A stretch of 64,000 nucleotides of DNA, from positions 744,001-808,000 of the forward strand of contig OZ244776.1 in the NCBI GenBank assembly GCA_965219515.1. The letters run 5' to 3'. Each line of letters begins with the position of its first letter. Within the stretch, counting starts at the first letter, position 1. A model generated the notes under the pieces. That model saw only the letters and a list, made by a program, of their open reading frames with translations, was not told the origin of the DNA and searched no databases. Shown here in pieces: positions 35,338-43,356 of this stretch. The position numbers were made by a program, and so were the translations under genes. The DNA is from Ilyomonas sp965219515. Lineage in GTDB: Bacteria > Bacteroidota > Bacteroidia > Chitinophagales > Chitinophagaceae.

Positions 35338-36228
35338 TTGAAGCGCAGGAAAAAAAGTATCGTTTTTATTGCTTGCCTGTGTCTTTATTTACTGCAATTC
35401 AACCCGGTAAAATCGCAGGTAACTACTGATACTTCTTATACTGACAGCCTTGCAGAAAACAACAATAACAACAATGAATTTAATGAAGACGACGACGATA
35501 CAACCGGTTATTATTTTAACTGGAAAGAATACGTTACCGATGCGTACACAAAAGAAAAACTTGATGTTCGTGCTTCGTCAGATACCACCATACAACGTTT
35601 ACGTAACGACGATGATTTCTGGTATGTAAAAAGCATTGAAGATTTTAAAAAGCAGAGAAGCCGCATTGTTTACGATAAAAAATATCGCGACAGTCTGACT
35701 AAAGAAGGTTTGCTGCCGCCGGATGAGCAGGTTTTTACGCACGAACCCAACAGCAACGAATGGTTTAATCAGCGTTGGGTTTCTCTTACTATCTGGGCAA
35801 TTATCATTGTCATTTTTATAAGCGCCGTGGTTTATTTTTTATTATCGGATAAAATAAGCTTGTTCACAAAAAAAGCAATCAGCGAAAGCGATGATGAAAT
35901 TGATCCGGAAGAAAATTTATCAGCCGTTAATTACGATAGATTGCTGGCAAAATATACCGAAGAAAAAAATTACCGGCTTGCCGTGCGTGTATTGTACCTG
36001 CAATTATTAAAACGGCTTAGCGATGATGGTCTCATTTTGTTTCAGCCGCAGCTTACCAACACGCATTATTTACGGCAGCTTTATCAATCACCTTTATACA
36101 ATATTTTTTTTACCGTAACGCGTCATTACGAACATGTTTGGTACGGGGAATTCAGCATTACAGAACCGGTTTTTGAAAAAATAAAAAGCGATTTTGCCAA
36201 TATAACAAATCAGGTATCGGGTAAATGA
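35338..36228 (+). CDS. DUF4129-like membrane protein
   Basis: About 296 aa from TTG 35338 (a TTG at 35293 is also possible but adds an unneeded 15 residues). A signal peptide KRRKKSIVFIACLCLYLLQF is followed by a secreted Asn/Asp-rich segment (NNNNNEFNEDDDD), one membrane helix (WAIIIVIFISAVVYFLL, near residue 165) and a cytoplasmic helical domain of the DUF4129 type with VNYDRLLAKYTEEKNYRLAV and HYEHVWYGEF. Function unknown. The stop codon overlaps the next ATG by 4 bp (ATGA), indicating tight coupling. Confidence 0.75.
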   Translation: MKRRKKSIVFIACLCLYLLQFNPVKSQVTTDTSYTDSLAENNNNNNEFNEDDDDTTGYYFNWKEYVTDAYTKEKLDVRASSDTTIQRLRNDDDFWYVKSIEDFKKQRSRIVYDKKYRDSLTKEGLLPPDEQVFTHEPNSNEWFNQRWVSLTIWAIIIVIFISAVVYFLLSDKISLFTKKAISESDDEIDPEENLSAVNYDRLLAKYTEEKNYRLAVRVLYLQLLKRLSDDGLILFQPQLTNTHYLRQLYQSPLYNIFFTVTRHYEHVWYGEFSITEPVFEKIKSDFANITNQVSGK

Positions 36229-37457
36229 AAAGAATATTACCATACTTAGCCGGCGCAATTGTATTGTCAGCTATCAGTCTGCTTGTGATATTTCATAAGC
36301 AACCGCGCCGTTTCGATGGCCGCATCACGCTAAACCCCACGCATAAAATACCGTATGGCGCTTATGTATCTTATCAGCTATTGCAACAGCAGTTTCCAGG
36401 AGCCAAGCTGCTTATCAGCAACGCTGCGCCTGAAGAATGGAAACTGCCTGCAAAAGACACCACAGGACTTGTTTTGTTTATTCTGATCAATTATTTTAAT
36501 CCCACATCCGAAGAACTAAACAGCCTTACTTATTTTGCACAAAAAGGAAATACTGTTTTCATCAGCGCGTTGCAAATGAATGAAACGGCGCAGCATTTTT
36601 TTAGTGTAAAAGAAGACGATTTGTATGGCAAATACAGCGTTTCGCAAAACAGCGACGCCATAAATATTTCCGATTCGTTCAGCGTTTCTTTAGATACAAC
36701 CGTATTTACACCGCCTTACAGTTTTAGCTATCCCGGCATTTCCTATCACAACAGGTTCATCAGATACGACAGTATTTACACTTATCCGCTTGGCTACAAC
36801 AGTAAAACAACATTTGAAAATCTGCTTGCCATTCATACGCTGAAAGGCACGTTTCTGCTGCATTCTGCGCCTATAACATTCAGCAATTTGTTTTTGTTGT
36901 ACGGCAACAACCATGTTTATTTTGAAAAGCTGATGAGCTTATTGCCTTCAGAAACTAAATATATCTTGTGGGATGAATATTTTATGTACCGCAAATCGGT
37001 TGAAAAAGATGATCATGGCAGTGTTTTGCATGTGCTGCTGAAATATGAAAATTTCCGATGGGCGTTTTGGTTAACCATCATTGTTGTCGCATTGTATGTA
37101 GTTACGGAAATGAAGCGCAGACAGCGTTTAACACCGGAATATACGAGACCCGCCAACGATACGGTTAATTTTGTTACCACCATTGGCAAGCTCTATTTTG
37201 AAAAAGGCGATCATAAAAATCTGGCAGAAAAGCTGAGCGTGTATTTTTTAGATTTTGTAAGAAACAAATACAAGATTCCGACAACGGAAATCAATCCGCA
37301 ATTTGCAAAAACGCTGGCTGCAAAAAGTAAAGTGCCGGTAGAAGAAATAACTGCCATTACAGATGACCTTATTCAAATCAGAATCAGCGATAGCATAACG
37401 CAGCAGCAATTGATGAAATATTATAACAGACTTGAACAATTTTACAGTAACGTATAA
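36225..37457 (+). CDS. DUF4350-like membrane protein
   Basis: 410 aa. An N-terminal membrane helix (LAGAIVLSAISLLVIF) leads into an extracytoplasmic domain with a Rossmann-like GATase fold feel (NPTSEELNSLTYFAQKGNTVFISA), then a second helix near 270 (WAFWLTIIVVALYVV) and a cytoplasmic helical tail. This is the layout of DUF4350 proteins of the MoxR-DUF58 neighbourhood. It overlaps both neighbours (ATGA upstream, TAATG downstream), so the three proteins are probably made in fixed ratio. Confidence 0.75.
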   Translation: MKRILPYLAGAIVLSAISLLVIFHKQPRRFDGRITLNPTHKIPYGAYVSYQLLQQQFPGAKLLISNAAPEEWKLPAKDTTGLVLFILINYFNPTSEELNSLTYFAQKGNTVFISALQMNETAQHFFSVKEDDLYGKYSVSQNSDAINISDSFSVSLDTTVFTPPYSFSYPGISYHNRFIRYDSIYTYPLGYNSKTTFENLLAIHTLKGTFLLHSAPITFSNLFLLYGNNHVYFEKLMSLLPSETKYILWDEYFMYRKSVEKDDHGSVLHVLLKYENFRWAFWLTIIVVALYVVTEMKRRQRLTPEYTRPANDTVNFVTTIGKLYFEKGDHKNLAEKLSVYFLDFVRNKYKIPTTEINPQFAKTLAAKSKVPVEEITAITDDLIQIRISDSITQQQLMKYYNRLEQFYSNV

Positions 37458-38431
37458 TGGAAGAAATTTTTGAACAGCGAACCGATATAAGCGAACTAAG
37501 CAATGCGGTAATGCGGTTGCAGACTGAAATTAAGAAAGTAATAGTAGGGCAGGATGAGATGGTGCGACTGATGATGGCGGCCATTCTTGCCAATGGTCAT
37601 GTGCTGATAGAGGGTGTGCCCGGCGTAGCCAAAACATTGACCGCGCGATTGGTTGCCAAAAGCCTGCAAACCGGTTTCAGCCGCATACAATTTACGCCCG
37701 ACCTGATGCCAAGCGATGTATTGGGAACCAACATATTCAACCCCGGAAACGGCAGCTTTGAATATAAACGAGGACCGGTTTTCAGCAATATTGTGTTGAT
37801 AGACGAAATAAACCGTGCTCCCGCTAAAACGCAGTCTGCCTTGTTTGAAGTGATGGAAGAGCGACAGGCAACCAGCGATGGCATTACGCATAAAATGGCA
37901 GAACCGTTTATGGTTATCGCCACGCAAAACCCGATTGAGCAGGAAGGAACGTATCGCCTGCCGGAAGCGCAGCTCGACAGGTTTTTATTTAAAATCATTG
38001 TGCCATATCCCAATGAAGCGGAAGAAGTAAACATATTGCAACGATTCAATAATCTTAGCTCCGCGAATGTTTTGGAAACGGTGCAGGCAGTTGTATCGGG
38101 CAGCGACATCATCGAATATCGGCAGATAATAAAAACCGTATTGATAGAAGATAAGCTGCTGCAGTTTATCGCTAAAATTATTGTAAGCACGCGCACCGAC
38201 AGAGCCGTTTATCTTGGCGCATCTCCGCGCGCTTCCATTGCCGTAATGAATGCTGCCAAAGCTTTTGCCGTAATGAGCGGCCGCGATTTTGTGATTCCCG
38301 ATGATATTATTATTGCGGTAATTCCGGTGCTTCGGCATCGCATCATTTTAACGCCGGAAAAAGAAATGGAAGGAACCAGAGAAGATGAAGTGATTCAAAA
38401 AATTATTAACAGTATCGAAGTGCCAAGGTAA
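37457..38431 (+). CDS. MoxR family AAA+ ATPase
   Basis: 324 aa, cytoplasmic chaperone-like ATPase. Walker A GVPGVAKT is unusual in having Ala-Lys-Thr as in other MoxR proteins, Walker B is VLIDEINRAP, sensor 1 is IATQNPIEQEGTYRLPEAQLDRF. MoxR proteins mature or insert cofactors in partner proteins, often with VWA-domain proteins. Here the partners are the coupled DUF4350 and the DUF58 gene downstream. Its ATG overlaps the DUF4350 stop by one base. Confidence 0.93.
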   Translation: MEEIFEQRTDISELSNAVMRLQTEIKKVIVGQDEMVRLMMAAILANGHVLIEGVPGVAKTLTARLVAKSLQTGFSRIQFTPDLMPSDVLGTNIFNPGNGSFEYKRGPVFSNIVLIDEINRAPAKTQSALFEVMEERQATSDGITHKMAEPFMVIATQNPIEQEGTYRLPEAQLDRFLFKIIVPYPNEAEEVNILQRFNNLSSANVLETVQAVVSGSDIIEYRQIIKTVLIEDKLLQFIAKIIVSTRTDRAVYLGASPRASIAVMNAAKAFAVMSGRDFVIPDDIIIAVIPVLRHRIILTPEKEMEGTREDEVIQKIINSIEVPR

Positions 38432-38441
38432 ACGCCATCCG

Positions 38442-38514
38442 TTCAAAGCTGAAAGCTTAAAGCTCAAAGCTGATAGCTCGTTGCTCGTTGCTCATTACTC
38501 ATTGCTTCTCAACA
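38442..38514. repeat. Heptad repeat tract between MoxR and DUF58 genes
   Basis: The clearest tract in the window: caaagct, gaaagct, taaagct, caaagct, gatagct, cgttgct, cgttgct, cattact, cattgct, each exactly seven bases long. It separates two genes that normally belong to one operon. Confidence 0.92.
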
Positions 38515-38534
38515 ACACATCATTCAAACACATT

Positions 38535-39878
38535 ATGTTCAGGCGATTTTTTGAACGGGTTTCTTTTTATTTCACACGCCGCTTTTACGCGATTGTCAGT
38601 TGCATCATAACCATTTTTATAATCGCTTTTTTTATAGACGCTTTAATAGAGATTGGTATGATTGCGTTGCTGTGTATCGGCATTGCGCTGATCATTGACA
38701 TGTTTTTGGTCTTTATCAGTCAACATCCGGTTTCGGCTGTCAGAAACTGCGGAGACAGGTTTAGCAACGGCGATGAAAATACGGTTACACTGCATATTGC
38801 AAATCATCGTTCTTACGCTGTTGCGGTTGATGTGTCAGACGAATTGCCTTACCAGTTTCAGTCTTTCTCTGCCACGTATCATTTTACATTACTAGCCAAT
38901 CATTTCATCTCTTTTTTATATCAGGTGAAACCGGTTGAGCGCGGGGAATATCATTTCGGTATCATCAATATATTTTTATACAGTCCGTTGGGATTGGTAA
39001 TTCGGCATATAAAATCGGGAACAGAAAAAACGGTTGCGGTTTATCCGTCTTTTATACAATTGCGGAGATATCAATTACTTTCCGCTACCAGCCAGTTGGA
39101 AGAAAAAGGCTCGCGCCGGCTACGCAAAACCGGTAGCAGTCTTGAGTTTGAGCAGATTAAAGAATATGTTGCGGGCGATGATTACCGAACCATTAACTGG
39201 CAGGCAACCGCGCGCCGGAGCGGCCTGATGATAAATACATTTACGGATGAACGCAGTCAGCAGGTGATTTGCATCATTGACAAAGGCAGGAATATGAAAA
39301 TGCCGTTTGCCGGAATGACAATGCTTGATTATGCCATTAACGCTTCGCTTGTGCTAAGCAATATTGTGCTGTTAAAACAAGACAAAGCCGGCTTATTAAC
39401 CTATGGAAAAACCGTTGATCAATACATAGCGCCCGATAAAAAGAACGGTCATATTTCTGTATTGCTTGACACATTATACCGCCAGCAAACCAATTTTTCA
39501 GACAGCAGCACCGAAGCTTTGTATACCGCAATAAGAAGACAAATTCGCCAGCGTAGTTTGCTGGTTTTGTTCACCAATTTCGAAAGCATGTATGGATTGC
39601 AGCGCCAGCTTCCTCAATTAAAAAAAATAGCTTCCTATCACACTCTGCTTATTGTTTTTTTTGAAAATACAGGACTCGTTGAAATGCAGCAGCAACGTGC
39701 CGCTACGTTGGAAGACGTTTATACAAAAGCGATTGCGGGTAAGTTTTCTTTTGAAAAAAGGCAAATGGTAAAAGAGCTTCAGAATGCCGGTATCATGGCA
39801 TTGCTTACGGCACCGCAAAAGCTGACCGCGAACGTAATAAATAAATATATTCAGGTAAAAGCAAGGCAAATGATGTAA
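38535..39878 (+). CDS. DUF58 domain-containing protein
   Basis: 447 aa from ATG 38535. Two N-terminal membrane helices (about residues 15-55) are followed by a beta-rich region and the DUF58 core, with GSSLEFEQIKEYVAGDDYRTINWQATAR, then a VWA-like fold (QVICIIDKGRNMKMPFAG). DUF58 proteins are standard partners of MoxR ATPases. A frame extension upstream to 38481 lies within the repeat tract and is not credible as coding. Confidence 0.88.
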   Translation: MFRRFFERVSFYFTRRFYAIVSCIITIFIIAFFIDALIEIGMIALLCIGIALIIDMFLVFISQHPVSAVRNCGDRFSNGDENTVTLHIANHRSYAVAVDVSDELPYQFQSFSATYHFTLLANHFISFLYQVKPVERGEYHFGIINIFLYSPLGLVIRHIKSGTEKTVAVYPSFIQLRRYQLLSATSQLEEKGSRRLRKTGSSLEFEQIKEYVAGDDYRTINWQATARRSGLMINTFTDERSQQVICIIDKGRNMKMPFAGMTMLDYAINASLVLSNIVLLKQDKAGLLTYGKTVDQYIAPDKKNGHISVLLDTLYRQQTNFSDSSTEALYTAIRRQIRQRSLLVLFTNFESMYGLQRQLPQLKKIASYHTLLIVFFENTGLVEMQQQRAATLEDVYTKAIAGKFSFEKRQMVKELQNAGIMALLTAPQKLTANVINKYIQVKARQMM

Positions 39879-39901
39879 GCCGTTGAAATGATAATTTTCG
39901 A

Positions 39902-39932
39902 TTACAAGTAAAAAGTAAGAAGTGCGGCAAAT
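39902..39932. repeat. Short heptad repeat tract
   Basis: Units caagtaa, aaagtaa, gaagtgc after the DUF58 stop codon; only three to four repeats, so weaker than the others. Confidence 0.4.
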
Positions 39933-40094
39933 AAATTTGTATCAACCCATTCATTTGTCAGTAATTAACGCGGCACAAATTACCTTATATAGCCATAATT
40001 TCATAAGGAAGCTGATTATCCTTGACAAAAAATTCACCCTCCATTTTTGAAAAGCTAACAATTGTTAGCTTACTTCGCATTCTTAATTTTTATC

Positions 40095-41249
40095 ATGGAT
40101 TTTCAATTAACTGAAGAACAGGAATATATAAAGGAAGCCGCCCGCCATTTCGCCAAACAGGAATGTTTGCCCGGCGTAATTGACCGGGATGAACACCAGA
40201 GGTTTCCCAAAGAGCAGATCGAAAAATTAGCGTCGCTTGGCTTTATGGGAATGATGGTGTCGCCCGAATATGGCGGCGCCGGGTTAGATAGCGTGAGTTA
40301 TGTTTTGGCAATGGAAGAAATTAACGGCATAGATGCCAGCGTGGGGGTTATTATGAGCGTAAATAATAGTCTTGTGTGCTATGGCATAGAGGCTTTTGGA
40401 ACCGAGCAGCAAAAACAACGTTATCTTATTCCGCTGGCGCAGGGCAAAAAAGATCAACAGCTTTATATCGGAGCGTTTCTTCTCAGCGAGCCGGAAGCGG
40501 GCAGCGATGCCACGCAGCTAAAAACAACTGCCGAAGACAAAGGTGATTATTACATATTGAACGGCGTGAAAAACTGGATAACAAATGGTTCTACGGCAAG
40601 CTGCTATCTGGTAATGGCGCAGACCGATGCAGGCAAAGGTTCGCGCGGCATCATTACATTACTTGTCGAAAGCAATTGGGATGGCGTAAGCGTAGCGGCA
40701 AAAGAAAATAAAATGGGCATTCGCGCCAGCGATACGGCAACCATTATGTTTACCGACGTAAAAGTTCCCAAAGAAAACAGGATCGGCGATGAAAGCTTCG
40801 GTTTTACGTTCGCCATGAAGACGCTTGCCGGAGGCCGCATCGGTATAGCATCGCAGGCGCTTGGCATCGCCAACGGCGCGTATGAACGTTGTCTGCAATA
40901 CACCAAAACACGTAAAGCGTTCGGAACCGAAATCAGCAAGCATCAGGCGATACAATTTAAGCTGGCTGATATGGCAACGCGAATTGATGCTGCCCGAATG
41001 ATGTGCCTGAAAGCGGCATGGTTAAAAGACAAAGGGCTTGATTATGCCACCGCTTCATCGATGGCGAAAGTATTTGCCAGCGAAACCGCCATGTTTACAA
41101 CCACCGAAGCGGTGCAGATACACGGCGGCAATGGCTATGTAAAAGAATATCATGTTGAAAGAATGATGCGCGATGCCAAGATTACCCAGATTTATGAAGG
41201 TACCAGCGAAGTGCAGCGCATTGTTATCAGCCGCAATATTTTGAAATAA
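40095..41249 (+). CDS. Acyl-CoA dehydrogenase
   Basis: 384 aa from ATG 40095. FAD enzyme that dehydrogenates acyl-CoA in fatty acid or branched-chain amino acid breakdown. Seen: MDFQLTEEQEYIKEAARHFA, FLLSEPEAGSDATQLKTTA (FAD signature 1), IHGGNGYVKEYHVERMMRDAKITQIYEGTSEVQ with the catalytic Glu in YEGTSE. The position of the base and the length fit short-chain/butyryl-CoA dehydrogenases. A frame extension to 40062 would add an implausible hydrophobic stub. Acts with ETF, which is not in the window. Confidence 0.93.
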   Translation: MDFQLTEEQEYIKEAARHFAKQECLPGVIDRDEHQRFPKEQIEKLASLGFMGMMVSPEYGGAGLDSVSYVLAMEEINGIDASVGVIMSVNNSLVCYGIEAFGTEQQKQRYLIPLAQGKKDQQLYIGAFLLSEPEAGSDATQLKTTAEDKGDYYILNGVKNWITNGSTASCYLVMAQTDAGKGSRGIITLLVESNWDGVSVAAKENKMGIRASDTATIMFTDVKVPKENRIGDESFGFTFAMKTLAGGRIGIASQALGIANGAYERCLQYTKTRKAFGTEISKHQAIQFKLADMATRIDAARMMCLKAAWLKDKGLDYATASSMAKVFASETAMFTTTEAVQIHGGNGYVKEYHVERMMRDAKITQIYEGTSEVQRIVISRNILK

Positions 41250-41286
41250 AAAGGCTTCTCATTTTCTTTACTTTGCGAAGATTATC

Positions 41287-42465
41287 ATGATGCTTCGTAT
41301 CGTTATCTTGTTTATCGTGCTGTATTCTGTTTTGTGTTGTAACGCGCAGGACAGCGCTTTCATAAATCAGATTCTGCAACGCATAGCATCGCAGCAGATT
41401 GTAAGCGACCGGTATTTTTTAAAAGGAAACATTTCATCATACATTTCAAATAAAAAAACAAATCATCCTAAAAAAAAAGATGATAACATTTTTTTTGCTG
41501 CTTTGATAAATGTTACGCTTCGTCAGCAATATAAAAATCTTTCACCTGCCAATCGTTTGCTTGCCGACAGCATACAGGTGAAAAGTGAAATGCTATATAT
41601 GCATTTTCAAAACAAAAAAGGAAGACTTACTTATAATTTCTGGCGCACCGATACTGCAATTCGCTTTCCCTACACCAACTGGATTCATCTCATCAAAAAA
41701 AATACTTCATTGCCCGATGATATGGATGATACGGTGTTAAGCCTTCTGGCGCAGAATGCAGACAGCGCAAGGGCTGCCGAAGCGCATCACATTATGCAGG
41801 CGTATGTTAATCACGGCGACGGTAATGCTTCCATAGAAAAAAAATATCGTACCTATAACGCTTATTCGGTTTGGTATGGAAAAAATTTTCCGCCCGTATT
41901 TGATGTTTGTGTGCTTAGCAATATTCTTTTTTTTGTTGAGCAGTATCATCTGGCATGGACCGCGGCTGACAGCGCAAGCCTGAGGGTAATTGTAAAAAGC
42001 GTAAAAGACAACGATTATATCAATCAGCCGATCTATGTTTCGCCTTATTATGGCAAAACGTCTTTGATTCTCTACCATCTTGCCCGGCTGATGAATGGCA
42101 CGAACATTCCGGAACTGGAAGCGTTACAATCAAAGCTCATTGCAACGGCTGTTGAACAATACAGCCATACAAATGATTTGCTTGAAAAAATGATTCTTTG
42201 CACGGCCATTATGAAATGGGGTTATGTTGCGCCTGAACTGAATCTGAAAGAAAATAAAGAAACACTCTACCATATTGAAACAAGCCATCTTCCTTTTTTT
42301 ACCGGAAATATTCCATCTTATTTCCCCGTTTTTTACAAGCATGTTTTTACACAACATAAGTGGTTGTTATTTTATCATTATTGCCCTGCCTATAATGATG
42401 TTTTACTACTTGAATACCTGTTGTTAAAGAAAAAAATTACAAGTAACGAAAACCGCAATACATAA
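41287..42465 (+). CDS. Secreted protein of unknown function with PDDMDDT motif
   Basis: 392 aa. The signal peptide (MMLRIVILFIVLYSVLCCNA) ends before QDSAF. The mature protein is alpha-helical and lacks repeats I can name. Residues around 135-170 read NWIHLIKKNTSLPDDMDDTVLSLLAQ, similar in feel to DD-containing turns of alpha/alpha-toroid enzymes, but other signature residues of terpene cyclases are not seen. A lone periplasmic or surface protein; no family recognised. It lies between an acyl-CoA dehydrogenase gene and the YggS-like gene, all on the plus strand. Confidence 0.65.
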   Translation: MMLRIVILFIVLYSVLCCNAQDSAFINQILQRIASQQIVSDRYFLKGNISSYISNKKTNHPKKKDDNIFFAALINVTLRQQYKNLSPANRLLADSIQVKSEMLYMHFQNKKGRLTYNFWRTDTAIRFPYTNWIHLIKKNTSLPDDMDDTVLSLLAQNADSARAAEAHHIMQAYVNHGDGNASIEKKYRTYNAYSVWYGKNFPPVFDVCVLSNILFFVEQYHLAWTAADSASLRVIVKSVKDNDYINQPIYVSPYYGKTSLILYHLARLMNGTNIPELEALQSKLIATAVEQYSHTNDLLEKMILCTAIMKWGYVAPELNLKENKETLYHIETSHLPFFTGNIPSYFPVFYKHVFTQHKWLLFYHYCPAYNDVLLLEYLLLKKKITSNENRNT

Positions 42466-42486
42466 ACCGCACAGGCAAGCCATCTT

Positions 42487-42494
42487 TATTTTTG
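42487..42494 (+). promoter_or_regulatory. -7 box TATTTTTG of the YggS-like gene
   Basis: Exact TAnnTTTG match. A TTG start at 42492 would lie inside this box; the TTG at 42510 is 15 nt downstream and is preferred. Confidence 0.5.
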
Positions 42495-42509
42495 CAAAAA
42501 ATATTACCA

Positions 42510-43187
42510 TTGATTAACCGAGAAGCATATCGTCAGCTTATTCAGCAATTATCTGTAACCAATACCACACTAATTGCCGTCAGCAAAACAAAACCGGTTG
42601 AAGACATACAGGCGTTATACAACATCGGGCAGCGGGATTTTGGCGAAAATTATGTGCAGGAACTGGCAGAAAAACAAGCGAAGCTGCCGCACGATATATG
42701 CTGGCATTTCATTGGTCATCTGCAAAGCAATAAGGTAAAATACATTGCGCCTTTTGTTTACCTGATACATAGCATAGACAATGAAAAACTGATTGCTGAA
42801 GTGAATAAACAGGCAAAAAAAAATAATCGTGTCATCAACTGTTTACTGCAAATTCATATTGCGCAGGAAGAAACAAAATTCGGGATGAGCAATGAAGAAG
42901 CGGAGCAACTGATTACCAACAGAAATGCAGAAGGACATGAAAAAAATATTTGCGTGAAAGGCTTGATGGGTATGGCTTCCAACAGTGAAGACAAAACAAA
43001 AATAACGGGTGAATTCGAAAGTCTGAAATCGCTGTATCACAAATTGTCCTCTTTGTCAGCCGGCGATTGCAAAATGTCAATCCTGTCTATGGGCATGAGC
43101 GGCGATTATCAGATTGCAGTACGGGAAGGCAGCAATATGGTTCGGATCGGCAGTTTGTTGTTTGGAGCAAGAGATTATAAAAAATGA
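42510..43187 (+). CDS. YggS/PLPBP family pyridoxal-5'-phosphate homeostasis protein
   Basis: About 225 aa from TTG 42510. The single-domain alanine-racemase-like TIM barrel carries the PLP lysine in LIAVSKTKPVED, then GQRDFGENYVQEL, WHFIGHLQSNK, IHSIDN and the C-terminal MSILSMGMSGDYQIAVREGSNMVRIGSLLFG. It buffers PLP and supports amino-acid balance rather than catalysing a clear reaction. No ATG occurs near the N terminus; TTG is inferred from promoter position and family alignment. Confidence 0.9.
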   Translation: MINREAYRQLIQQLSVTNTTLIAVSKTKPVEDIQALYNIGQRDFGENYVQELAEKQAKLPHDICWHFIGHLQSNKVKYIAPFVYLIHSIDNEKLIAEVNKQAKKNNRVINCLLQIHIAQEETKFGMSNEEAEQLITNRNAEGHEKNICVKGLMGMASNSEDKTKITGEFESLKSLYHKLSSLSAGDCKMSILSMGMSGDYQIAVREGSNMVRIGSLLFGARDYKK

Positions 43188-43322
43188 ATTTATTGAATGT
43201 TACGAGTGCGAAAATTTAATTGAATCAATAACTTTTTTACTGTATTACTGCGAACACCTTTTAATAAATTGTTCCGAAACAGATCGCAGACTTTTATAAA
43301 AAAGAAAAAATTTTTTTCCGAT

Positions 43323-43353
43323 TTGCATCTGTTCCGTTGGCAATATATCTTTG
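43323..43353 (+). promoter_or_regulatory. guaB promoter (TTG at 43323, TATCTTTG at 43346)
   Basis: The TTG -33 element at 43323-43325 and the TAnnTTTG box at 43346-43353 are separated by 20 nt, the best full promoter in the window. The box ends 3 nt before the ATG at 43357, so the mRNA is predicted to begin at or beside the start codon. Confidence 0.7.
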
Positions 43354-43356
43354 CAC

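Noticed and set aside
41287..42465. Terpene cyclase based on the DDMDD motif
   Set aside because: Secreted, and no other cyclase signatures; motif alone is insufficient.
43188..43322. Possible regulatory RNA between the YggS-like gene and guaB
   Set aside because: AT-rich with only weak imperfect pairing; no known riboswitch core and the guaB promoter lies at its downstream end.
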